43,565 bases of DNA from Hondaea fermentalgiana (lineage: Eukaryota > Sar > Bigyra > Thraustochytrida > Thraustochytriidae): contig NPFB01000027.1 of the NCBI GenBank assembly GCA_014084085.1, forward strand, positions 447,864 through 491,428, given 5' to 3'. Every line of letters begins with the position of its first letter. Position 1 is the stretch's first letter. Position numbers and translations under genes: made by a program. The notes below the pieces were generated by a model, which saw nothing but the letters and a program-made list of their open reading frames with translations, was not told where the DNA came from and ran no database searches. This document shows positions 1-12,000 of this stretch, one piece after another.

Positions 1-654
1 AATTGGGAGGGGAGGGGGGGGGCATTTATATTATATTGTATGATCCATACACAGCTTGGAACAAGCTGTCTCCGTGTCCGTCTCGGTCTCCCGATCTCCA
101 TCTCCGTCCCCGTCTCCAGATCCGTGCTCGTTTTCCTGTTCCACTCCGTGTCTCCATCCGCGGCTCCCCGACCAGGCCACTGGACTGGGCTCAGTGCGTA
201 AAGCCTATACCACAAGAATCGGCCAGTCATTTGGCTGTGTGCGGCTCCGAACTCGCTCGCCGGGCCCGGCCTGCCGAGTTCTCAACGGCTCCGAGACAAC
301 AGGTCGGCCTTGGCCTGCTAGACAACCTCACGCGTACTAAAGTTAAGCAGGTGACTGGAAAAGGTTCTATAGATTGTAAGGGCTGTGCAAGTCTGTGAAA
401 AGGTAGAAGCGCAGCAATACCAAACGCGAGGCAGGAGAATCTGCTCTCGGTCTGCTCTCTTGCACGAGGTCCAATCGCTGGCTCATTCGCTGGCTCGGTT
501 GATCGTTCGGCCACCTGTAGGCGACGAAGCAGCAGGGCGCGATCAAATAACGAAGCGAAGGGAATTGGATTGAGTCGTACCAGGGGAGAGCTCGTCTTGA
601 CAACCAGGACCGTGAGATCAGAACTCGTCGTTCTCCCAGAGCGTATCAAAAACA
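1..654. other. Upstream region of the PAS membrane protein gene; no gene seen
   Basis: No ORF here has recognisable protein features. The short overlapping ORFs are compositional. The stretch holds a pyrimidine-rich, roughly six-base-periodic tract (about 66-170) and then mixed sequence up to the ATG at 655. It is presumably promoter and 5' UTR of the downstream plus-strand gene. I see no TATA box I would defend. Confidence 0.5.
66..170. repeat. Degenerate CTCCGT-type hexamer tract
   Basis: Repeated variants of CTCCGT, CTCGGT and CTCCAT follow each other with roughly six-base spacing. This makes Ser-Val/Ser-Pro dipeptide strings in spurious ORFs. It is one of several short tandem repeats found upstream of genes in this window. 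Confidence 0.6.
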
Positions 655-3600
655 ATGCCTCCAACGGTGGTGTCAAGGGCGCAGAGCCATGTCAGCGGTA
701 TGACTGGCATGTCAACGGGTGGCGACGCTGACATGGACAGTGCTTTCCGCCAGCTCCGCTCGCAAGGCGGCAATGCATCAAGCATCTTCATTGAACTCGA
801 GGCATTCTTTGAGAAAGCCAAGACTGGTCTTAACAATCTGCTTCATAGCCTTACGCGTACCTCAAAAGAGTCACATCTCATCTTCATGGCAGGCTCACTG
901 ATTGAAGCAGGCCAGCTTGCTTCTTTGGCACTGCCCGCATCATCGACCATGGACATGAACTACCCAACACCTGTTGCGAAGCTCGCTGAAATCATTGGCT
1001 ACACTCGATTTGGAGATCTCATGTGGGAGCACTTCGATCACTTCACCGTAGCCATCGTTGTCCAAAGTGTACTCTTGGTACTTCTCCTTGCTCTACCCTA
1101 CATCGCCTACACGTGGGCAAACAAGGAAGGAAGATCAATTGGAACCAAGCTTTTGCAGTACCAAATGTCAATTTATGGCGGCATCTTCTTCATTCCGATC
1201 ATCACCTGCCTTGCAGAAGGGGCATTTTGCAGCAAATTCGAAGGCAATCAATGCAAGTTTTTCATGCCAATCGCCATCATCGAACTCATCGTGTACATCG
1301 TGCTTGTTCTGCTCGTCTCCATCATGTATTTTGACTCAAGGCCAGTCTCAAAATCAATGACTTCGCGGCCTCACGCTCGCATTCATGTACTCAGCGTTTT
1401 CATTCGGGCCGTTCTCACATTGATCTTCGTTGGAGCTCACAACGTGGAGTCTGGATCGGGCTTAGTGAAGATCTGGGTTGTAGTCGTGGCGGTATCTTTA
1501 ACCCTGCTTGGCCTCGGATACACCTGGTACCAGCCGTACTACCACCAGCGCGCTAATGCCATCCGAGCGCTACTCACCATGGCTGCTGCATGGCTTGCCA
1601 TTTGCTCCATGGTTCATGTCCTCGCGTCTTCAGTGACGACAACGACATCGTCCTCGGCCACCGGGGAAGAATGTGTCTACACTTCAGACAGTACAGTTAC
1701 GGTGACCGTGTTTGGCGGACTCATTCTCATTCTCCCGCTCACATGGGTGGCACTGCACTATCGTCGATACACGCTTCACATGAAGCGGCCAAACCAGTGC
1801 GCCAACGTGTTTGAGCTTGAGCTCAAGGGTCGACTCGAGCTTCAAGGTCTTGGCATCCACCACGTGAGTGACCTCTCCAAAGCAGACAAGGATGTCATGC
1901 ACGCGCGAGCAATGCGCGTGCACAAGTGGTACATGGAAGCAGCCTCTCTGTTTCCCCTTTCCGGCACTCTGTTCATGTTCCACGCTCAAATGCTCCTTGC
2001 CTTCCTTCCGAAGAAGACGCCCATGGTCCGTCGCGCTATCGTCATTGCAGCGAAGAGGGGCCTTGCGCCGGACTTTCATGTCATTGTCTACAAGGTTCGA
2101 AGGACCTTGGAAGAGACGATCAAGGGCTCTTCGGACGTCTTGAGCATTGTTCGTTCCGAGGAGTATACAACGGAAGCGCTCAAGTATGACAAACGCTGCT
2201 CGACACAACTCGTCGACTTCTGGAGCGAACTGTCCGAGAAGCGCCCCGACATCAACAAGGTGAGACGCTTGGCCCTGAACATTGCTGTTTCCTCGGCAGC
2301 CGCACATAAAGCTTATTTGAAGCTCCTGCGTATCTCACCCAAGTCTTCGCGTGTTTATGACATGGTCTCTTCCTTTCTGCTGGAGATCATGCACGACTCG
2401 CGACTGGCGGCGATGATGCGAATGAAGGGGGCCCGTCTCGCGAGAGAGGCGAGCGTGCGTGCGTCGACTAACTTAAACGAGGCGGAGTCTGACTCCCTTG
2501 GTGTCATCGTCGTACGCGCGTCACTCGAGAATAGGCATGAGTTGGGCGACATTATCTTCGCAAACGCAAACGCCAGCCAGATCCTCAATCAGGTGAATCA
2601 GATGATAGTCGGGCAAAAGATCGACTCATTCTTTGTGAGCCCACTCGCCGAACGTTTCGAGGAGATTGTCGAGAGCTTCATGGAGGACGGAAACGATGAA
2701 GCGTTTGAGGACACCATCAACACTTTTCTGCGTACACCTACCGGAAACGTGGTGGCGGTGAATCTCAAGTTACAGCCCTACGCTCCGGACGATGTGAACT
2801 TTAATATCTACATTGTCTTCCAAGCTGACACCTCGCACTCTGGAGAGAATTTCATTGTCGTTAACGAGACGGATGGCATGGTGGAAGGTATGGGAAGCGC
2901 TTGCTTTGCGGCATTCCAAAGTCATATTCTTGCTGCATCGCAGCAGCGCCAATTCCAAAGGATGGGCGGCGTGGCCTTTGGAGGCGTCGCAGGCCAAGGC
3001 GGCCCGGAGCGCCTTCACGTGTCGACGCTCATTCCCAACTACTCGATTATCAATCCTCAGCGTCTTCCCTCTGGAATGCCAATTCCAGTAACCTTGCAGG
3101 AGGAAGACTCTGGAGTGCACTTGCTCAAGCGTTTCCGAATCACCTTTGCCAGCGATGAGCCAAATGCTCAGCGACGCGACTCTTGTGAGGGAGGAGCACC
3201 CGACGCATCCTCGTCGCGTCCACGACTCGGCCATCGACCGAGCATCATGTCCCTGCTCGGCGCCGACGATACCGAGAGCACGGGACGCGGTTCGTTTTGC
3301 ATGCCGGGGGCCGCTCCAGAGGCGGCTGTCCGCCGCGCCAGTACCGCGCCCGGTGCTTCTGATAACGGCGAAAGCGGAGACACAACCAAGAAGAGATCCT
3401 CAGTGATGTTTTCGCCCATGCGAAGAATGTCATCCGTGTACTCGCCACCGGAGCACGTGAAAGGCAAGATTTGGATCCACCATAAGCAAGTCCTAGGCAA
3501 ACGGTACCTGCAAGTTTTCATGCATGACCCAGAAGTTCCAGAATTCAATACTGTCGATGAGCGTTTCGAAGACCGTGGCGCTATGATGGATGTCGGAGGT

Positions 3601-5940
3601 CAAAGCGAGTTCGACGATGCGTCAATGGGCAACGCCGAGTCAGACTTCGGAACCGATAGCGATGCCAAAGGAAGGAGCGGAGGACCCGGAGGTCCGGTCG
3701 GCGGTCTCATTCGCCGCACATTCACGGACAAGTCTGAGCACATGCGGCGCTTTATGGAAGAAATGGACTCCGAAGCAAAGATTACAACAACTCCGCGCGC
3801 ACGTACGGGAGGTTCCCGTGCAGGATCCAAAGCAGGTTCAGTGTCTTCTGGAGAGGTTCTCCGGCACAAAGCCCAGGCCGTGCGAAAGACCCTCCAAGAG
3901 AGCCAGAATGCAGCCATGGACTCTACCCTGGCCAAGCTTCGTCGCATGTACCTCCGGGCCTCCATCCTTGTCTGCGTTTGTGCACTTGCACAATACGTCA
4001 ACAGCACAAGCCTTTTGGATGAATACAGCAATGATATTCAGCTCGTGGGCTCTCTCGGGTTCCGCCGATTCTGCCTCGTCGCCATCGCGTACGCGGCGCA
4101 CGGCCTGAACCTAATCAATCGCGGGATTCTCGACGCCTCAGAGGAAAGTCATTTACGTTCGGAGCTCGGCACTTTCGGAAATACTTTGAAGAACGGTGAC
4201 TTTGAGCTTTTCCAGCGAAGGGCGACTGTCGGAGGCAGCTTACAGACGACGTACGAGGAGCCATCATTCGACTACTACTTTTTACGTAATGGTTATGTCA
4301 TGTCCTCACGAATGAGTCTCTTCGAAGCTACGATGAAACTCTCGAGTTCGGCTTTACAGGCTGAACAGGCCGACCTCTCCGAGTTTACGCCAGGATCTGC
4401 AACGACCCTTCCACTCATGGAGAATCTCGATTTTTTCAGCAACTCGACATTAACTGGCTTGGAGCAGACCACTGAGCAGTTTGCTGACTATGCCTTGCAA
4501 CACTCAACAGTCATTCTTCATCAACTTTTGGTGATGGCAAGTACCATGCTCTTTGTCACAATCATTCTCGTTGGCGTGGCAATCTATCCGCTTGTGGGTA
4601 ATGGTGGCAAGATCGAAAAGGTCAAAGGTGAAATTTTGCAAGTCTTTGCGGACATTCCCAAGAAAACCACCCAAGAAGTTGGACTTCGTTTCGTCGAGCG
4701 GCTGAGCGTCATTCATGAAGAAGATGTTGACGCCTCGCGACTCAATGGCGAGCATCCAGCTACACGCGGTCACGATGAGCTGCGAGAAGCAGGCATGGAC
4801 CCACGAACCGCGTCTGGGGCAGCGGGCGGCATGTTAAGCCACATCACCGACGCGTCGACCCCACATTTCGATACACAGACGCGCGAGCCCAAAAAGGTTG
4901 CCAAAGTTGCACCGGAAATTCCGAGCGCAGATCGCTCGAAACCCAGCCCTCGAGCCAAGAAAAAAGGCGGAAGCAGCTCAAAAAGTAAGGACGAGCACAA
5001 GACGCGAGACCCTTGCTGCACAGTGCGCAAGGCTGTTATCAGTGCAAAAATGAGCTCTTTGCTTTTCCTCGCAATCATCTACTTCGCTTCGGTCGTGCTG
5101 CTCACTGCCAAACTTGAATGGGACACCGAAAGTGCACCAGCAGTGGCAAATTATGCCGGCTATCGACGCATGAAGATGCGGTACGTGATGCACGAGTTCC
5201 GTCTTTGGCTGACTGGCGCTTTTGAAGGCGTCGACATGGTCACCATCGACGGCGAACATATTGACTTCCGCAGCGACACCGATCATGTTCGCCATCGTCT
5301 TGCGACCTTGCAAGAAATTCACGAAAAACTGCTTTACGGCAAGGAAGCCGACCACATTGTTGGCACATTTCGAGACTCCTCGGCGAACGACGATCTCATG
5401 GAACTTTACACCACAAACGGGTGCTTGAACCTGCCGTCAACCTCGAATCGGACCGAGGCCGAATGTCTGGCCTTTGACAACGGCCTCATGGCCACTGGTC
5501 TACAGAGCGCTTTCACGAACTTCATCGACGCCATGCAAGAGCTTACTTATGACACGGAGATCGACGCCGCTGCTCATTCAAGAGATGACGCGATCATTCG
5601 CACAATCTTTGAGCGAGACGACGTACAGCGCCTGATCGAGCTTGAGAAACACTATCTCCAACCGCAATTTTCTACGGTGATTCAAATCGGTAACACCGAT
5701 CTTGCGGCTCGCGTCGCGCATGTCGAGATCATGATGCTCATTCTACTCATTGGGCTCATAGTGTGCGCCTTTTGCATCTACGCTTTCGTTGTACGAACCA
5801 TCCTCACGCGCCTTGATATGGAGGTCAAACGCACACGAAGTCTGTTGCTTGTGATACCCGAGGACGTCCTGGATTCACTTCGACATATCCAGGTCTTTCT
5901 CGTCGACTCCTTTGGGACCGGGAGCACAGGCAAGAAGTAA
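655..5940 (+). CDS. Large multi-pass membrane protein with PAS domain, TmcB (tiny macrocysts B)-like
   Basis: A single intronless ORF of 1761 aa; the ATG sits in AACAATG. About seven hydrophobic helices cover residues 130-370. They are followed by a helical segment of TPR/HAT type near 551-590 (motif AYLKLLRISPKS) that precedes the PAS domain in the ciliate/protist Tmc family. A PAS-like domain follows at about 612-725 (IIFANANASQIL, IVGQKIDSFF). A long acidic/Ser-rich linker covers about 780-1090. Further membrane helices lie near 1096-1115, 1137-1155, 1284-1315, 1463-1487 and 1690-1713. They leave two non-membrane segments (about 1156-1284 and 1487-1690) that could face outward as sensor domains. 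The C-terminus carries the family-like segment SLLLVIPEDVLDSL, echoed earlier by ILQVFADIPKKT. No kinase, cyclase or channel domain is seen. Family assignment is from motif recall; function (possibly cyclic-nucleotide or environmental signalling) is unproven. Confidence 0.75.
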   Translation: MPPTVVSRAQSHVSGMTGMSTGGDADMDSAFRQLRSQGGNASSIFIELEAFFEKAKTGLNNLLHSLTRTSKESHLIFMAGSLIEAGQLASLALPASSTMDMNYPTPVAKLAEIIGYTRFGDLMWEHFDHFTVAIVVQSVLLVLLLALPYIAYTWANKEGRSIGTKLLQYQMSIYGGIFFIPIITCLAEGAFCSKFEGNQCKFFMPIAIIELIVYIVLVLLVSIMYFDSRPVSKSMTSRPHARIHVLSVFIRAVLTLIFVGAHNVESGSGLVKIWVVVVAVSLTLLGLGYTWYQPYYHQRANAIRALLTMAAAWLAICSMVHVLASSVTTTTSSSATGEECVYTSDSTVTVTVFGGLILILPLTWVALHYRRYTLHMKRPNQCANVFELELKGRLELQGLGIHHVSDLSKADKDVMHARAMRVHKWYMEAASLFPLSGTLFMFHAQMLLAFLPKKTPMVRRAIVIAAKRGLAPDFHVIVYKVRRTLEETIKGSSDVLSIVRSEEYTTEALKYDKRCSTQLVDFWSELSEKRPDINKVRRLALNIAVSSAAAHKAYLKLLRISPKSSRVYDMVSSFLLEIMHDSRLAAMMRMKGARLAREASVRASTNLNEAESDSLGVIVVRASLENRHELGDIIFANANASQILNQVNQMIVGQKIDSFFVSPLAERFEEIVESFMEDGNDEAFEDTINTFLRTPTGNVVAVNLKLQPYAPDDVNFNIYIVFQADTSHSGENFIVVNETDGMVEGMGSACFAAFQSHILAASQQRQFQRMGGVAFGGVAGQGGPERLHVSTLIPNYSIINPQRLPSGMPIPVTLQEEDSGVHLLKRFRITFASDEPNAQRRDSCEGGAPDASSSRPRLGHRPSIMSLLGADDTESTGRGSFCMPGAAPEAAVRRASTAPGASDNGESGDTTKKRSSVMFSPMRRMSSVYSPPEHVKGKIWIHHKQVLGKRYLQVFMHDPEVPEFNTVDERFEDRGAMMDVGGQSEFDDASMGNAESDFGTDSDAKGRSGGPGGPVGGLIRRTFTDKSEHMRRFMEEMDSEAKITTTPRARTGGSRAGSKAGSVSSGEVLRHKAQAVRKTLQESQNAAMDSTLAKLRRMYLRASILVCVCALAQYVNSTSLLDEYSNDIQLVGSLGFRRFCLVAIAYAAHGLNLINRGILDASEESHLRSELGTFGNTLKNGDFELFQRRATVGGSLQTTYEEPSFDYYFLRNGYVMSSRMSLFEATMKLSSSALQAEQADLSEFTPGSATTLPLMENLDFFSNSTLTGLEQTTEQFADYALQHSTVILHQLLVMASTMLFVTIILVGVAIYPLVGNGGKIEKVKGEILQVFADIPKKTTQEVGLRFVERLSVIHEEDVDASRLNGEHPATRGHDELREAGMDPRTASGAAGGMLSHITDASTPHFDTQTREPKKVAKVAPEIPSADRSKPSPRAKKKGGSSSKSKDEHKTRDPCCTVRKAVISAKMSSLLFLAIIYFASVVLLTAKLEWDTESAPAVANYAGYRRMKMRYVMHEFRLWLTGAFEGVDMVTIDGEHIDFRSDTDHVRHRLATLQEIHEKLLYGKEADHIVGTFRDSSANDDLMELYTTNGCLNLPSTSNRTEAECLAFDNGLMATGLQSAFTNFIDAMQELTYDTEIDAAAHSRDDAIIRTIFERDDVQRLIELEKHYLQPQFSTVIQIGNTDLAARVAHVEIMMLILLIGLIVCAFCIYAFVVRTILTRLDMEVKRTRSLLLVIPEDVLDSLRHIQVFLVDSFGTGSTGKK

Positions 5941-6087
5941 AGAAACAATATCACTTTTTTTGACCCGATACACACGTTTCGTTCTAGCATGTACACAACA
6001 TGCACAGCTTGCATGAATGACGGTAGAAGTTGGCGAAGAGTAGACAGGAATGGTGCCAACCAACAAGACAAAGCTTGCAATTTGATA

Positions 6088-6093
6088 TTTATT
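6088..6093 (-). terminator. AATAAA polyadenylation-like hexamer overlapping the channel stop codon
   Basis: On the minus strand the last Lys codon and TAA stop of the channel gene read through into AATAAA. The 148 bases between this stop and the convergent stop at 5940 hold no gene, so both 3' UTRs must be short or overlap. That it acts as a poly(A) signal is inference. Confidence 0.4.
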
Positions 6094-9000
6094 TTAGAAG
6101 AAATTCGGTCTGTCGACGCTCTAGGTGCTGCGGAGAAAGCACTGGCAGGGCGTCCAGAGCAAACAAAGAATCGCCAGTTTGGCGCGTGTACGCGAGGAAG
6201 TCCTGGGCATCTTCATAAGTGAAGCTACCGCGCTGAATTGTTGCAACCATGTTGCCCTTACGCGTGCCGCGGAAGACTGTTGCTCGTCGTTCCGTCACGT
6301 TGTTGTCCTTGAGATATTTTGCGAGCTGCTCTGAACTCTTGGAGAGCTGTCGAGTCGCCAAGAATTGTTGATCCCGCTCTTCAATGGTCCTCCTGCGGCC
6401 CTCGCGCGGTTCGACCCAATCAGATCCTTTCTTGGAGCCCGACTTCTGACTGGAGACCGACTTTTCACTGAAGCTGCGCAACGAGGTCGCACCGGAACTC
6501 CCACCATTGTTCGCATTATTGAGGACATTTGATGCGAGTGGCTTGGCCACCGTCGCAAAGGACTTGCGCGACTTGGGGTTGTGCAATATGGTGTCGTCTT
6601 GAAGCTGCGACTGAATGAGCGTGTGCTGAATTGAAGTAAGCCTGGGATGCTCCCTCAGCATCTTTGTATTGGGGTTACCGAGAATATTGGCAATGTGACG
6701 GGCCGAGAAGCGGCCAAGAGGGGTCTGCACGCTCCCGGCGATTTCAGCAACCTGACGATGCAGCTCCTTTGATTGTTTCATCGTTCTTCGCTCGGGATGC
6801 ACAAGCTCAGCAAAGATGCCGATGCTTCGGTGCTCAGGAAATTCTACCATGATGCGCTCGAACTCGTCTTTGGGGATGAAGGCGAGCTCGCAGGCTTCTG
6901 TACATTGAACGGTCATCGTTCGCTCCCCGCTCAAAGAATACAGGCACTCACCGCCAAAGTGATGTCCCGCACGGAGCGTGTAGGATCCTTTCTTTCGAAC
7001 GCTCATGTGCGAGGGCATGGTGCTGAGATTTCTCTGGCTCTGAGAGAGTGCCTTCTCGGTCGAAGTAACCTCAAGTTCCCCAGATCGGATAAAGTAGATG
7101 TCGTGACCAATCTCTCCCTCGCGAAAGACGTATTCTCCCTTGCTACAGATTTGCATTCGCAGCTTTCGCGCGATGTGACGCTGCACGTGAATATGACATT
7201 TGCGTAAGCCGCGAACTTTGTCCATAATGTCATGGTGAATGCACATGGCCAGCTCCAGCTGCAGAGGGAGCGGGAGACCGACAATAACATCGTGCATATC
7301 GACGCCTTCAAAGCGCTCCCAGTGATTCGTAAAATGATCGATGATCTCGCGCTGGAGCCCGCCTGGAAGCTCTCGGAATGCCATAAAATCCAAAAGCTTG
7401 CGAAGTCGGTTCTTGAAAGAGATCTCGCCCCGAGAGTCCCAGTGCAAGAAGACCACCGCGACTGATCCAATGAGTGCTGCGAACGTGCAGGCCCCGAGAA
7501 CGACGACAACCAGCTCGTGAATTGTCTCGACCAAGGTGTATGGGCGAATATCGCCATATCCAACACTCGACATGGTTGTCACAGTGAAGTAGAGGGCGCG
7601 CAGATAGACGAAGCTTGGATTCAGATCCTCGTTGAAAATATTGTGAGAGCCAGCAGCCTCTGGATCGTCTGACTCTGTGATGAACTGAGCCAATCCATCG
7701 GCGATGGCCCAGGTCTTGTGCAAATCCGATTCCACATAGCGATGCAAGATGAACCAGGTGCAAGCTGCCCAGTGATTGAGAAGAAGCATGCCGGTGAAGA
7801 GAAAAATGACGGAAATCACGCTGGAGTTAATTCGCGGGAAGAGCTCGTGAATGTACTTGTCGAGCAGCTTGGAGTAGCCGTGCACACGAAGCAGGCGCAG
7901 AAGGTGCAGGAATCGCACCGCTGAGAGAAGCGTGATGTGCGAATCGTTGTTTCCAGAGAGAAAGGCGGCCCATGCAAAAATGTCGGCAGGAAATGAGGCC
8001 GCGAGGTCGTAGAACAGCCACGTGTTCCAGTAGTGTTCTGCAATGAGAGTCTCATTCGTAATGACTTTTCCATACCTGTTAATGGCGAATCGCTTGTACC
8101 GCATGAAAATGTCAACCATGAAGAATATGTCGATGCAGTACTCGAAGCCAAACCAAATGATCACACCCCACGTCATCTTGTGATCCATTAATGGCGGACG
8201 GCCGTCTGCAAAGAAGGCGAAGCGGAATGGAATGGAAAACGCAAAGTACATGGTGAAGAACAGGGAAGCCATGTTCCAGACGCGGCAAAATGTCTCATTT
8301 GGCCTGTAAATCCTGGCTTTCTTGGCAGCCGCTTTCTGGCGCTTCTTGCGCATTCGCGAGTCGCTTACGAGGTGGTGCGAGAGCTTTGGGACGGGTTTGC
8401 CATCTATACCGTACTTCTTATTCGCCACTGCCGGAGTCGGCCCGGCTGAGCGGAGGCTCGAATACATGAGAGACTTGTAAAGCGTGCTGCCAAAGCCGTT
8501 CGTGCGGTTTGACGGGCTCATAGGCGGTGACTTTGGGGACTGGGGGGACTTTGGGGTTGTCGGCGCAGACCCTGCGCCAGCTGCGTATACTCTGGAGCCT
8601 GTTGTTATACCGAGGGGCCCTGTCTTGAGAAAGGACGCCCGCTTGGTCAGCATTCGTCGCCCGTAATCGAGAATGGAGCCTGCAGAGAACGAGGGTCGTT
8701 TCTCGGACATAAAGTCGAGCATCTTGGATCCGGCAATGATGGCCTCCATATTCGTGCGAAGATTGTCATTGCGAAGCTGATTGTTCTCGCGCAGCTCGGA
8801 GACGACGCTGAACATACGATCAGCCTGGTGCGGATAACGGAGCAGAACCTCATCCAGATCCTCTCGATGCAAGGCAAAAAGCTCGGTGAAGTCCAGTGCT
8901 CGCGCAGAGCAGCTGCGACGCTCGTTGAAGAACACTGCAGTCTCGCCAAAGTAGGCACCGGCGTCGAGGCTTGCGAGAACGATGATCTCTTCCTCGCCGA

Positions 9001-12000
9001 TCTGACCCTCTATGGCAATTAGACTGGCGCGCTTCGTGCTGTGCGCCCCACTCCGCAAAGAAGATAGGGACGGCTGCTTAACGACGCCTGGACCTCCTAC
9101 CGGCGACTGGGACCCGTTCGACTTGATCCGTTCGGATAGAATTCTGCTGTTAAGCGAAGGGTTGCTCTGGTTAACGCCGGCCGGGCTACCAGGGTCAACG
9201 GCGACACTGCTGGCACGGTGACCACTTCGCCAATTGCCCCGAAAGGATACCATCTGAACAGTTCCTTGCTCGATAAAGTACATTTCAGTACCAACGTCAC
9301 CCTCGTAGATGATAAAGTCATGCGGCGAATACACTTCGGACTTGAGTTTTGCGGCAATTCCTTTGGAAAGGGCGGTGTCGCAAAATTCGAAAAAGGGCGT
9401 GTGAATTACGAACTTCAACTTGAGGTAGTTGGAGACCTCGGCTCGCAAGGTGGCGGGCATTTGGTCGACCAAGTTTGCCTGGACAGCATCTTTTTCGGTC
9501 TCCCATAGATACTCGAGATAATTGCGAGTGCGCTGCTGCAGGGACTGAGGGACCTGGTACATGTAGAGGAAACGTTCGAAGGTGTCCATTTTCTCACGAT
9601 ATTTAGCGGCGCTGCCCTCAAGGTTGGCCACCAGGTTGGCAATACTGCCGATAATTGCAGCATTGATAGTCACTCCAATAATGATCATGATGGTCACGTA
9701 CAAGGTGCCAGGGATATCGACTGGAATCGTGTCCCCAATAACAACAACAACGAGCGTGGGGAGGGCCCAATTCATCGCACGAAGGTACCGATGGTCCAGC
9801 GATCCACCGTCGAGAGGTAGCAAGCCCATTTCCATTTGATTTTGGATCCAGGTCTGGTTCCAGCGACAGTGGGCCTCGAATGTGGCACCGCAGGTCAAGT
9901 CAGAATTGGTCAGCTGCGGCCAGTTGTCCTTCATTGTAAAGAAGGTCTCCTCAGGACAGCTATCCGCTGAGTATTTGATGATGTCATCGTTGCCAAGGTC
10001 GGCGTCGGCTGTTAGGCGATCCACACATTCCGCAATGGCGTCATCATCGGATTGCTCGTAGTAAGCAATGGCGTAAAAGAAGCAGCCAGTCCAGTGCGAG
10101 ATGGCAATCACTGCGACGACGAGTAGAAAGAGCCGATACATGGCTCCGTAGTCACGGAAGCGAGACATGCTGAAAAGTGTGTCGAGGTTTGCCTTCAATT
10201 TTGGAACGCGCAGCACGAGCAAGAGCTTGGGGATTCGACAGCATGCCATTGCGAGCGCGAGATTCCGCGTAAAGTCTTCCGACTCAGGATTGATGAAAAG
10301 TGAAATCAGAGCCAATACATCAAATGGAAGTGTTGTGAGCACGTCTCGTCGCAGAACCCCGCTCCGAAAGTAGCTGGAACGAATATCATCCCTGTCAGTG
10401 AAAACCTGGCCGCCGTCGAGGAAGCCAAAATACTTGTACCGGCAATAGACATCAATGGCGAGGAAAACATCGAGCGTGTAATCGACCGCGAAGAGGGTGA
10501 GGCCAGCATTCAGCGCGAGACGAACAGGGACGGTCGCAAAGTTGTACAGAATCGCCAGGAGGATGGCCACGTCCCATGCGCGGCGCAATCCGGACTCTGG
10601 GTGTCTCCACGATGTCTCTGGTACAGTCTTGCGCTCTTCGTACTCGTAACTTGTAATGACAGCCAGTTTGGAGTAGCGATCCATGTTCTCAATAATTGCG
10701 GCGTTCTTGAGCCGCTTTTCTTGCAGAGTTGCGCGAAGACGCATGAGCACAAGTTCTCGCTGCTGGGGAAATTCACGCGTGACGCGGTCAAAGTCCTCCT
10801 TGTTGAGCACGAAACAGTCACAGTAGCCAATTGCGATGACATTGGCGGTGCGCTTCTCGAGGCCGAGAAGAGATCCTTCTCCAAAGTAGTCGCCCGGGGT
10901 GAGCACAGCGTAGGTCAGCTTGCCATTTGCCGAAGTGACGCGCGTGGCCCCCTTTTCAAGCAGAAACATGTCCTGACCGAGCTCTCCAGCCGTGATGATG
11001 AAGTCCCCTGGGAGAAAGACGGAAGGTTGAAGCACACTGAGCAAGTGGCGAAGAAGCTCCTGGTCGACGTCCTGCAGAAAAGTGATGTTTCGCATAATGG
11101 AGCCGTTGATATACTCTTGGACCTCCATCCGCAAGGAGTTGGGCAAGTCGTGAAGTATGGAGTCTTCGTCGACGCCACGCTGGCGTGACCAAAGGTAGTC
11201 GTAGTAGCGCATGATTCTGACCCGCAGGGGGCGCGGAAATTTTTTCACGGCCATGTACTGGGTTAGCACGGCGAGCTTGTTCTGGAACTCCGTACGCGCC
11301 GTATCGAGACTCGAAATCAGTGCGGCCATGGCACCTACTACCGCAGGATATCCGAGGCCTCCGATGAAGGTAATGAAGGCCACGTATGCAGTTTCACGCG
11401 TGTTGTAGGGTACCAAGTCGCCGTAACCCACGGTGGTCATGTCTACAAGGACAAAGTAGATGGCGCGCAGGTAGGTAACGCCCGGCTGCGTGTGGTCAAT
11501 ATTTGCCCAGTTTGCATGATCTTTGCAAACCCAGTCATCATCAGTTTGTGCGCAGTTGGAGCGGTCAAGATATGCATGTCTCTCGTCCTTTCTGAGACCT
11601 CCATGGTGCCAAGATATGAGAGACATGACCATCCATCCGCAGCCCACCACGTGCACACACCAGATGACCCAGAAGAAAATTTTGACAATGCGATGTAGGC
11701 CGTTGGAGAGCGTAATACGTCGCGCGGCCATGTAGGTTTGCGCGGTGTCATAATGGCTCATCAGGTACTCGATGCGCAAAATCTTGTTGAGCCGCAAGAT
11801 AGGAAGCCATGTCACTTCGTAGACGGCAATTAGGTCAAGCGGCATGATTACTATGAGATCGGTAATCCATGGTTCGATGCGCTTGTACCTCTGGAAGATG
11901 CGCTCGCCGTCGCGAACGACAACGCCCTCTTGCACAAAGCCAAAGAAGCGGGCGCGAAAGACGACGTCGATGACAAACAAACAGTCGAGGAACCAGTCGA

